This document shows positions 1 to 5,159 of a stretch of DNA of 5,159 nt, piece after piece. Each line of letters opens with the position of its first letter. Position 1 is the stretch's first letter. Origin of the DNA: Pseudomonadota bacterium (lineage in GTDB: Bacteria; Pseudomonadota; Alphaproteobacteria; Rhodobacterales; Rhodobacteraceae). The notes beneath the pieces are model-generated. The model made no database searches. It worked only from the letters and a program-made list of their open reading frames with translations, and was not told the DNA's origin. The position numbers and the translations under genes are program-made. The stretch covers positions 1-5,159 of the forward strand of contig JAQBUS010000122.1 of the NCBI GenBank assembly GCA_027623875.1, given 5' to 3'.

Positions 1-1
1 A

Positions 2-43
2 ATGGGCTTTAAAGAGGATATTGTTGATTTTATTAGACGTTAA
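2..43 (+). CDS. Possible C-terminal tail of an unknown upstream gene (partial)
   Basis: One frame is open from the window edge and ends at TAA (41-43). It reads MGFKEDIVDFIRR, a charged, helix-like tail typical of a real C-terminus. The ATG at 2-4 need not be a start, because the gene would continue to the left. No family can be recognised from 13 residues. Another frame stays open to about 146, so the assignment is uncertain. If the tRNA-like remnant at 56-69 marks an element boundary, this gene belongs to the flanking chromosome or to a neighbouring element. Confidence 0.35.
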   Translation: MGFKEDIVDFIRR

Positions 44-55
44 AATAACTAAATA

Positions 56-69
56 TGGCGGTGAGAGAG
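56..69 (-). other. tRNA-Ser 3'-end remnant, candidate attachment (att) core
   Basis: The plus strand reads TGGCGGTGAGAGAG. Its reverse complement, CTCTCTCACCGCCA, is the typical end of a bacterial tRNA-Ser: two bases of the T-stem, the acceptor strand TCTCACC, discriminator G and CCA. To the right, where the T-loop (TTCGAAT) should lie, the sequence differs, so this is not a complete tRNA. Tyrosine integrases of the kind encoded just downstream commonly insert in tRNA 3' ends and leave such a duplicate. The tRNA match is from memory of the family, and the att role is inferred. Confidence 0.45.
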
Positions 70-198
70 ACCGACATACTATTGTCTTATATAATCCTAT
101 ATTTTACTCTACCCTACCCTGCACGCCCTATAATTGCTGGATTTAATATACTTCCCTTCTGATACTATCCTGTACTATACTACCGAATATGCAAACTT

Positions 199-222
199 AA
201 TTGTACCTAAAATTGTACCTAA
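199..222 (+). repeat. Perfect tandem 12-bp direct repeat, possible integrase arm sites
   Basis: AATTGTACCTAA occurs at 199-210 and again at 211-222 with no gap. It lies about 100 nt upstream of the integrase start, in the leader between the tRNA-like remnant and the gene. The integrase has an N-terminal arm-binding domain, and such proteins bind short direct repeats beside the att core. The repeat is seen directly; the binding role is inferred. The repeats could also be operator sites for control of the integrase. Confidence 0.7.
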
Positions 223-239
223 ATTGGCTTTTAAGTGAA

Positions 240-249
240 TTTGATCAAA
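240..249. promoter_or_regulatory. Perfect 10-bp palindrome in the integrase leader
   Basis: TTTGATCAAA is self-complementary. It sits 75 nt upstream of the integrase ATG, just after the tandem 12-mers. It also overlaps a weak -35-like TTGATC (241-246) with a poor -10-like ATATCC (264-269) 17 nt further on. Either an operator or a chance AT-rich palindrome would look like this. Apart from this palindrome, the 12-mers and the tRNA-like remnant, I see no gene in 44-324. Confidence 0.25.
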
Positions 250-311
250 ATCAATTAGATGGCATATCCGAACGAATTAAATGGCTTTAGAAGTGATTCT
301 GGAGGCTTTTA

Positions 312-318
312 GAGGGGG
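312..318 (+). promoter_or_regulatory. Ribosome binding site of the integrase
   Basis: GAGGGGG ends six bases before the ATG at 325. This spacing favours ATG 325 over the in-frame TTG at 319, which would lie directly against the purine run. Confidence 0.7.
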
Positions 319-324
319 TTGAGA

Positions 325-1620
325 ATGGTAGACAAAGTCACGCAAAAAGGATTTGAGAAGATACTTAGAGAGGGGATTGAAAAGCCCCATAACTTAGGAG
401 ATAAACTATATCTCGTAATTAACGGTAACTCTCGTGACTTCAGCTTCCGATACACCAAGAATAAAATAACAAGAAAGTATTCTCTTAAACGTTACCACCC
501 CCAGACTAATACATTGGCAGATGCCAGAAGACGCGCTATTGAACTCAATGCAATGATTGCAAACGGTCTTGATCCTCATGAGGAGAAGCAACTTAAGAGT
601 GACCTAGACCATAAGGCCAAGAAAGATAGAGAAATAGCAGACAAACTAAAAGACAATACGTTTTCCAAGTACGCCTATCAACACATCAAAAATCTTGAAC
701 CTTCTTGGACGAATGCAAAGACCTCTGCTCAGTGGAGAAGCTCTCTTGAACAGTACGCATTTCCAGTTATAGGTGACACTCCAGTATCTGATATTAGCAG
801 GACTCAAGTATTAGAAATCTTACAGCCAATCTGGATTGAAAAGACTGAGACTGCTGATCGAGTTAGGAGGAGAATTGCCGCTATTTTGGATGCCGCTATT
901 TCTGATGATCTGAGAACCGAGAGGAACCCTGCTGTTTGGAGAGGCAGTCTCCGCGGGAAGCTACCCAGTGTTGAAAGCGTTAAAAAAGCGAAGGCACCAA
1001 CTGAAGAGCGCGCTCATGCATCATTGCACTATACCGAGCTTCCCATATTCATGGAGGCTTTAAGGGAACAGGACGGTATGGGAGCGAGAGCATTGGAGTT
1101 TTGTATCCTCAATGCCAACAGGACAACTGAGGTACTCGATGCCACTTGGGGTGAATTTGATCTGGAGGAAGGTATATGGTCGATCCCTGCGCGCCGAATG
1201 AAGGGTCGAGAAAGGCATAATATTCCTTTGAGCAAGCAGTCCATTGCCTTAATTAAGCAACAGCAATCACTGAGGTTGAGTGAATTTGTTTTTCCTAATA
1301 GATCAAATGGTAAGAGCCTGTCACAAGCAGGAATGTCTTCAGTTTTAAAGCGAATGAATAAGATCAAAGAGTGGAAAGATATACATGGTAAATTGATAAC
1401 CGTTCATGGCTTTAGAGGATGCTTTAAGACTTGGACGACAGAGAAAACGGACACTGATTGGTTAACAGGCGAGATGGCTCTGGCCCATAAGATTAAAGAC
1501 AAATCATCTGCCACGTATCAAAAAGGTCAGCTTATTGATAAAAGACGTCGATTGATGCAAAAGTACAGTGACTACGCCTGCGCCACACCTCAATCAAAAG
1601 TAGTTTCGATCACAGGATAG
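325..1620 (+). CDS. int: Tyrosine recombinase / integrase, P4 type with arm-binding domain
   Basis: This is a 431-residue site-specific recombinase that would insert and excise the element at its att site. Residues about 10-85 resemble the N-terminal arm-DNA-binding domain (PF13356/DUF4102 type), ending in the typical ARRRAIELNAMIANGLDP helix. A core-binding helical domain spans about 110-200. The catalytic domain has the full set: Arg266 (NANRTTEV), Lys293 (RRMKGRERH), His361 and Arg364 (HGFR), His388 (ALAH) and nucleophile Tyr398 (ATYQKG). Length is normal for the family, and no frameshift is seen. ATG 325 is chosen because GAGGGGG lies six bases upstream; a TTG at 319 would add two residues. 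The gene reads away from the tRNA-like remnant. Unlike the genes behind it, it is intact, so the element may still move or may have been protected by recent activity. Family assignment is firm; activity is inferred. Confidence 0.96.
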   Translation: MVDKVTQKGFEKILREGIEKPHNLGDKLYLVINGNSRDFSFRYTKNKITRKYSLKRYHPQTNTLADARRRAIELNAMIANGLDPHEEKQLKSDLDHKAKKDREIADKLKDNTFSKYAYQHIKNLEPSWTNAKTSAQWRSSLEQYAFPVIGDTPVSDISRTQVLEILQPIWIEKTETADRVRRRIAAILDAAISDDLRTERNPAVWRGSLRGKLPSVESVKKAKAPTEERAHASLHYTELPIFMEALREQDGMGARALEFCILNANRTTEVLDATWGEFDLEEGIWSIPARRMKGRERHNIPLSKQSIALIKQQQSLRLSEFVFPNRSNGKSLSQAGMSSVLKRMNKIKEWKDIHGKLITVHGFRGCFKTWTTEKTDTDWLTGEMALAHKIKDKSSATYQKGQLIDKRRRLMQKYSDYACATPQSKVVSITG

Positions 1621-1671
1621 TTCAATAATCATAAGCCATTGATTTATATAAATATTTTATTTTACTGATAG

Positions 1672-1818
1672 CCCTTTTTTATAGGCTCAAATAACTACGT
1701 AAACCCATACCCCGATCTAGTGGTAACCTCGATCTACGCGCGTAAATGTGTCCGAGAAATCGCGCATAAAGGTGTGGAAGTATTCGCGCCTATGGTCTCT
1801 AAGTATTTCTTTTTATAG
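1672..1818 (+). pseudogene. Fragment of a DUF1937 / nucleoside 2-deoxyribosyltransferase-like gene
   Basis: The frame between TAG (1669-1671) and TAG (1816-1818) encodes 48 residues with no ATG, GTG or TTG at the expected beginning. It opens FFIGSNNYVNPYPDLVV and continues through an alpha helix to KGVEVFAPMVSKYF. This matches the N-terminal half of the DUF1937 pattern as I remember it: strand, [AG]SPY.hpDP.v, helix with R..a....a.l...G, then vFSPi.hsHP. The signature positions have drifted (SNNY for SPY, VSKYF for HSHP). The start Met and the C-terminal half, with the nucleotide-binding remainder, are missing. Such genes are frequent in phages and prophages, which fits a decayed element interior. 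The family call is by pattern only and moderately sure; that it cannot be a working gene is surer. Confidence 0.55.
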
Positions 1819-1829
1819 ACAGTAAAAGT

Positions 1830-2183
1830 TCACTCATCTCTTTCAATTTTAGGCGGCATAGTAATCGTATTAACCACAGTCTTAAAAGACAGAGAGGTGT
1901 GTTCTTCCAAGTAGGCTTTAAATAAACCCGCGACATACGGGTTAGGGAAATCGATTATCTCTCCTAGCTCAATAACTTCTATAGAGACTATCACCTGCAG
2001 GGTAATGGGTTTGCGTACCAAGTAACTCTGATACTCGGGGGTTTCATAGAAAGATGTCAAGATTTCTGACTTGGTTAAACTTTGAGCTGGGATTGTCGGA
2101 CAAGTCGCAACTAAAACACTAATTAGGGCTAATCGGCAGAGTCCCTTCAGTAATTGTGTTGTCACTCTCACCTTCAGAACCAT
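1830..2183 (-). CDS. Small exported protein, paralog of the subtilase-linked lipoprotein
   Basis: The product is a 117-residue protein of unknown function. Its N-terminus (MVLKVRVTTQLLKGL, then LALISVLVAT) is a basic plus hydrophobic signal sequence leading to Cys28, so it should reach the periplasm or outer membrane. From Cys28 it aligns without gaps to the 98-residue lipoprotein encoded at 2935-3231, with 24 identities in 83 residues: C, L-K, F, YQ-Y, VI-S, EL--II, A--F--Y--E-T-L. The predicted pattern is helix, two strands, helix, strand. The residue before Cys28 is Thr (VATC), which is poor for signal peptidase II, so cleavage after Ala33 is an alternative. ATG 2183 has GGAGG at 2196-2200, spaced 12 nt. 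The gene stands alone between two phage-type pseudogenes, with no protease beside it. It is less AT-rich than its paralog, suggesting a separate arrival rather than recent duplication. Confidence 0.75.
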   Translation of the reverse strand: MVLKVRVTTQLLKGLCRLALISVLVATCPTIPAQSLTKSEILTSFYETPEYQSYLVRKPITLQVIVSIEVIELGEIIDFPNPYVAGLFKAYLEEHTSLSFKTVVNTITMPPKIERDE

Positions 2184-2206
2184 CGCTATCTAAAGCCTCC
2201 GCTTCA

Positions 2207-2212
2207 ATTATA
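2207..2212 (-). promoter_or_regulatory. Candidate -10 box for the 117-residue exported protein gene
   Basis: The minus strand reads TATAAT, a perfect -10 hexamer, 23 nt upstream of the ATG. No good -35 is visible 16-18 nt further up. A start about seven bases downstream would put GGAGG at the extreme 5' end of the mRNA, which is unusually short. The rest of 2213-2325 is AT-rich with no gene; I see only an imperfect CTAG...CTAG dyad at 2247-2261. Confidence 0.3.
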
Positions 2213-2325
2213 CTTTGTGATGCCGACCCAGAGGGTTAGGCGATATCTAGGTTGTAACTAGGCTGATACAAATACTAAAAAATTAATCTTTAATTTTGTT
2301 TTTCAAAAAAATTTACAAGTTATAA

Positions 2326-2460
2326 ATGGGGAAATTAGAACTACCAAATATACCTATACCTTATAGCGAAAGCATTCCAAAAAAACAAATTGGTGGAGCT
2401 ATTGGTTCAAAACTGGAACCAATTAGTTCCTTTCTTCAAGAGGTTAGCACATGTCTTTGA
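2326..2460 (+). CDS. Short ORF of 44 codons upstream of the HTH pseudogene, unknown
   Basis: ATG 2326 to TGA 2458-2460 would encode a 44-residue peptide beginning MGKLELPNIPIPYSE and ending FLQEVSTCL. It has no signal peptide and no recognisable domain. Its stop overlaps the ATG at 2451 of the next reading frame, an arrangement typical of coupled phage genes. However, no clear ribosome binding site precedes 2326. A second frame over the same bases (2339-2464) is also open and reads LVELLVQNWNQLVPFFKRLA, so the coding frame is not certain. It could be a real small gene or part of the decayed gene that follows. Confidence 0.3.
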   Translation: MGKLELPNIPIPYSESIPKKQIGGAIGSKLEPISSFLQEVSTCL

Positions 2461-2938
2461 AGAATAGTCAGAGCACTGGAGATCTAAACACGAATATATC
2501 TATGACAGTGTACATAAGGATGGCAGAAGAAGCTTTAAGTCCTTAGAGAACTTTATTAAAGAGTTTGGCTTATCACCAACAACTATTTAATACGCGTTCG
2601 CCTAAAGAGTCATGGAAAGATCAGCGTATAGCATTTAGAGCTGAGCTAAATGAAGAGATTAAAAAAGTCCGAAAGCATGACATAGTCAATGATATTGAAC
2701 TTATTTATAACAAGGCAACGCAAGGTTTATCACTCATATTAGATAAGGTAATTACTTAAGCAATGAGAGTATCAATTCAAGAGGTTTATTCGATCTCACC
2801 GAAACTATTAATACTTGTTACAAAAACCTACCTGAAGTGGTTGAGACTGATGAAGATAATAATGAGGCATTTAGAAATATTATGGATATGTTAGATCAAA
2901 TAGCTTCTTTCAAGAGAGACACCAGGGTTTCAATTTAA
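2451..2938 (+). pseudogene. Frameshifted phage-type HTH DNA-binding protein, possibly terminase-small-subunit-like
   Basis: Three protein-like stretches lie end to end in different frames. The first (2468-2587) holds HEYIYDSVHKDGRRSFKSL then ENFIKEFGLSPTTI, a helix-turn-helix. The second (2592-2756) holds RSPKESWKDQR then a charged helix. The third (2747-2938) is an acidic C-terminus ending KRDTRVSI. Removing one A at about 2589-2590 joins the first two as TTIYTRSPKESW; adding one T near 2752-2754 joins the next two as DKVIYLSNES. ATG 2451, with AGAGG seven bases before it, is the likely start, but it is in another frame from the first stretch, so a third lesion is needed. The pattern (helix-turn-helix, then rS.k..W..qR and a long helix) is that of small phage DNA-binding proteins, including some terminase small subunits. 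Nothing shows which. Its stop overlaps the stop of the opposing lipoprotein gene. Confidence 0.65.
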
Positions 2939-3231
2939 TTTATTGGAATAGGGTTGTTTATATAAAAAATTGTTAAATTTGTTTCTTCCTTTATGTATTC
3001 CTCAAAAGCTTTAGCTTCACCGCTATCGTTAACGGCAATAATAATATTAAGCTCCTTAATTCTATATGATTTTATAACTGTCATAACTGGAGAGTTTGAG
3101 CTTTTATAAATTTGATAATTTTTACTATTTTTAAAATTATCTAATAAGGTATCTTTATTGAGTTCATTGGTATTAATTGAAGAGCAACCAGCAATTATTA
3201 CAAAATTAATTAATATTAAAAGTTTTATCAC
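2935..3231 (-). CDS. Small lipoprotein overlapping the subtilase gene, candidate protease partner
   Basis: This 98-residue protein begins MIKLLILINFVIIAG and continues with Cys16. IAGC is a good lipobox, and Ser at +2 predicts the outer membrane. The mature part is predicted as helix (24-45), two strands (49-67), helix (71-83) and strand (86-97). It is a diverged paralog of the exported protein at 1830-2183, aligned without gaps from the cysteine. GTG 3229-3231 is the only usable start, since an in-frame TAA lies three codons upstream. It falls 26 nt inside the end of the subtilase gene, in another frame and without a strong ribosome binding site of its own, so translation is probably coupled. 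This context suggests a partner of the protease: chaperone, inhibitor or surface anchor. The order resembles A. sobria ASP followed by its chaperone ORF2, but no homology to ORF2 is claimed. The lipoprotein call is sure; the function is a guess. Confidence 0.8.
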   Translation of the reverse strand: MIKLLILINFVIIAGCSSINTNELNKDTLLDNFKNSKNYQIYKSSNSPVMTVIKSYRIKELNIIIAVNDSGEAKAFEEYIKEETNLTIFYINNPIPIN

Positions 3232-5159
3232 CTTTATTTACTGAATTTCCTGTTGGAATATCTGATAAGGATTTTATTGAAACAAGACCTTCTCCGATAG
3301 AAATTGATTTCGCTGATGCATTAATTACATCTGATTTTTTATTAGTGTTATTTTTAACTGAGGCTGCTTCAATACCTCCATATCTATATCTTGGATATAA
3401 ATATATTTCATATCCGGTCAAGTCACTATCGCTTACTGTAAAGTATTCTGCTGTATCAGAAATCCTTGGATAGTATTCACATAACTCACCAAAATCACAA
3501 ACTGTATTGTCACCATCTATATCTGTTGAAGTTAGTATGTAATAGTCGCCTGGGGCCACATCATTTGCAGTGAATGAAACCGATCCATTAACATCTGTAA
3601 CTACGGAACCCCATAAAGAGTCATCAGATGCATCATACATTCCGATAAAAGCTTTTCCAATATTTGCTCTAGATCTTAAAGTTCCTACATTATAGAAGAG
3701 CCTTACAGCAACTTTATCACCATCAGATAAATTGAAATATATTGTATTAGAGAATTCACCGGTTGGAATAGAGGTTCTATTTACAAATATAGTATAGGCA
3801 CCAAAACCATTTACATCTGCTGCATCGTCATCATAAGTTAAACCAGTTGCGCTATCTGCAGTTAACCCTGTTACAGAGAGTGCTGAACTACCAACCTTGT
3901 ATAAACTTATATTTAGCTGCGTTGTAGTAGATGAGAAATCTAAATATGGAGCTGAGGTATATGCAAAAGTTGTGGAACTGCTAGTGTCTTCAATAACATT
4001 TTCTATAGCTTTTGCAATATTAAGTTCACCGTATCCAAATACATCATCTCTTCCTGAAGCACCTCTATCATCCGTGAGTTCGCCTGCAATTAACATGCTT
4101 TCAACTCTACTTGGAGTCATAGAGTCATCAACTGCATACATTAAAGCAATTGCTGCAGAAACTTGCGGAGAAGCCATAGATGTTCCTTGTAACCCAACAA
4201 CATCAGAGTCATTAGTATAAGCTGGAACAAGATCATAGATACCATCACCATTTCTATCTTGATAGTCTCCTCCTGGAGCAGAAATATCAACATATGCATT
4301 TTGCTGGGAATAGCCGGTTATTTCTCCTGCTGAATTTGTAGCCCCAACAGATATAGCTCCAGGACATGAAGCTGGATATGAAATTGAACCAGGATCTATA
4401 TCTTGATCATTTCCAGCTGCAGCAACTACAGTAATTCCTTGAGCTACAGCATCGGTTACTGCTTGGCATAAAGCACTAAGATACGAAGTATTACCCCGGC
4501 TTTTTAAACTTAAGTTTATTACTTTAATCGGAGTTGAGGAAGGAGCAATAGAGCCAGATGAGTTAGATAAACCAGCTGCATAATTTATAGCATTTATTAT
4601 TTTAAATGAGTCTGTTAAAACAGCTTTATTTGGGTTTCGATCAAACACATTTATATTTAAAGCTTTTACAGCATAACCGTTGAGCCCTGCGCTATTATTT
4701 TTTGCTGCGATAGTTGTTGAAACATGAGTTCCATGTGAATTATCTGATCCTGTATAGCTAGGTGTTGAAATGAAATCAACTGAGTTGCTGTCGCCATAAA
4801 CAAAGTCAAACCCTCCATCAATAAGGTTTGACTCATTCCATGCAGTTGAAGAAACTGAAGGTCCACCTGTATCTATGACAGCTACTGCAACATCCTTAAC
4901 ATCTTGCCCTATTGCATTCAATGCGGCCTCTAAATTAACTTGTTGAAGATTCCACTGATATATATAAAGTGGATCTCTGTCAAATGAAGCTAACTCAAAC
5001 TGGTGATTGAAATTAAAAATGATACCTGGGTTTAAGGTTCTAAGGAGTTGAAGCTCAGACCAATCATTCAAGTAATCTATTTGCCTTTGTGGGAGCAAAG
5101 AGAGCCCGCTTTGGTTTGATTGAGATCCTGGTTGATTAGTTAGATTAATTTTATTTGAT
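3206..5159 (-). CDS. Secreted S8 subtilisin-family serine protease with C-terminal beta domains (5' end outside window)
   Basis: About 650 residues are visible and the frame is still open at the right edge, so the start, signal sequence and any propeptide lie outside. The TTG at 5098 is not a convincing start. Counting from the first full codon (5158), the catalytic domain spans about 85-385. Its residues are Asp95 (VIDTG), His142 (SHGTHV), oxyanion Asn250 (AAAGN) and Ser327 (GTSMASP), all intact. Before it, DPLYIYQWNLQQVN matches the usual S8 entry. Cys231 and Cys265 may form a disulfide. DRNGDGIYD (301-309) is a calcium-loop pattern. Next come a BACON/Ig-like beta domain (about 400-492), a carboxypeptidase-regulatory-like domain (about 495-590) with a second acidic loop (DIDGD, 546-550) and two Cys, then a 60-residue Ser/Asn/Lys-rich tail. 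It should degrade extracellular protein. The lipoprotein gene overlaps its 3' end. Exact substrate and maturation are unknown. Confidence 0.95.
   Translation of the reverse strand, partial: SNKINLTNQPGSQSNQSGLSLLPQRQIDYLNDWSELQLLRTLNPGIIFNFNHQFELASFDRDPLYIYQWNLQQVNLEAALNAIGQDVKDVAVAVIDTGGPSVSSTAWNESNLIDGGFDFVYGDSNSVDFISTPSYTGSDNSHGTHVSTTIAAKNNSAGLNGYAVKALNINVFDRNPNKAVLTDSFKIINAINYAAGLSNSSGSIAPSSTPIKVINLSLKSRGNTSYLSALCQAVTDAVAQGITVVAAAGNDQDIDPGSISYPASCPGAISVGATNSAGEITGYSQQNAYVDISAPGGDYQDRNGDGIYDLVPAYTNDSDVVGLQGTSMASPQVSAAIALMYAVDDSMTPSRVESMLIAGELTDDRGASGRDDVFGYGELNIAKAIENVIEDTSSSTTFAYTSAPYLDFSSTTTQLNISLYKVGSSALSVTGLTADSATGLTYDDDAADVNGFGAYTIFVNRTSIPTGEFSNTIYFNLSDGDKVAVRLFYNVGTLRSRANIGKAFIGMYDASDDSLWGSVVTDVNGSVSFTANDVAPGDYYILTSTDIDGDNTVCDFGELCEYYPRISDTAEYFTVSDSDLTGYEIYLYPRYRYGGIEAASVKNNTNKKSDVINASAKSISIGEGLVSIKSLSDIPTGNSVNKGDKTFNIN

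Noticed and set aside
3..146. Open frame from the left edge ending near 146
   Set aside because: It runs through the tRNA-like remnant and CT-rich leader, and its translation shows no recognisable protein character. The shorter tail ending at 43 looks more like protein.
1029..1367. Minus-strand open frame inside the integrase (also 406-591)
   Set aside because: These oppose a complete, well-recognised integrase gene, and their products show no domain.
1668..1690. AGCC...GGCT around a T-run after the integrase as a terminator
   Set aside because: The stem is only 4 bp and the T-run lies in the loop rather than after the stem, so it does not fit an intrinsic terminator.
1737..1808. Three imperfect repeats beginning CGCGC with exact 24-nt spacing, resembling iterons
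   Set aside because: The similarity is weak in the third copy, and the stretch reads as protein in one frame (ARKCVREI, AHKGVEVF, APMVSKYF) that fits the DUF1937-like fragment. Coding is the simpler explanation.
3897..4220. Plus-strand open frame inside the subtilase (also a minus-strand frame at 4666-4866)
   Set aside because: Both lie wholly within the conserved catalytic and following region of the subtilase in other frames and encode nothing recognisable.
5096..5098. TTG as the start of the subtilase
   Set aside because: The frame stays open for 20 more codons to the window edge, no signal sequence follows the TTG, and no ribosome binding site precedes it. The gene is better called partial.
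1..5159. CRISPR array, rRNA, complete tRNA or insertion sequence
   Set aside because: No regularly spaced repeat array, no complete tRNA or rRNA segment, and no transposase or terminal inverted repeats were seen on either strand.

Overview
The window is an AT-rich stretch of a Gram-negative genome, most likely a marine-type gammaproteobacterium. This rests on a P4-type tyrosine integrase, a lipoprotein signal of the Gram-negative kind and a secreted multidomain subtilase. Genus cannot be read from the sequence. The layout is that of one end of an integrated, phage- or satellite-like element whose interior is decaying, followed by accessory cargo for an extracellular protease.

Left end (1-324): a possible C-terminal tail of an unknown gene ends at 43. 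A 14-nt stretch (56-69) then matches the reverse complement of a tRNA-Ser 3' end, a candidate attachment-site remnant. An AT-rich leader follows, with a perfect tandem 12-mer (199-222) that could be integrase arm sites. The integrase (325-1620, +) has all its catalytic residues and looks functional.

Decayed interior (1621-2938): right after the integrase is a fragment (1672-1818, +) of a DUF1937 / nucleoside deoxyribosyltransferase-like protein, with no start codon and no C-terminal half. Further on is a phage-type helix-turn-helix protein (about 2451-2938, +), possibly terminase-small-subunit-like, broken by frame changes. Two of these can be repaired by a single base each. A 44-codon ORF overlaps its likely start. 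Between them, on the minus strand, is an intact gene for a small exported protein of 117 residues (1830-2183).

Cargo (2935-5159, minus strand): a large S8 subtilase with an intact Asp/His/Asn/Ser active site and C-terminal beta domains. Its N-terminus lies beyond the right edge of the window. Its 3' end overlaps by 26 nt the start of a 98-residue lipoprotein gene, so the two are probably translated together.

The main observation is that the 98-residue lipoprotein and the 117-residue exported protein are diverged paralogs. They align without gaps from a shared cysteine to the C-terminus, with 24 of 83 residues identical. One is coupled to a subtilase and the other is an orphan beside phage debris. 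I infer, without proof, that this family consists of envelope-anchored partners (chaperone, inhibitor or propeptide-like) of subtilases. The Aeromonas sobria ASP protease and its downstream chaperone ORF2 are a functional precedent.
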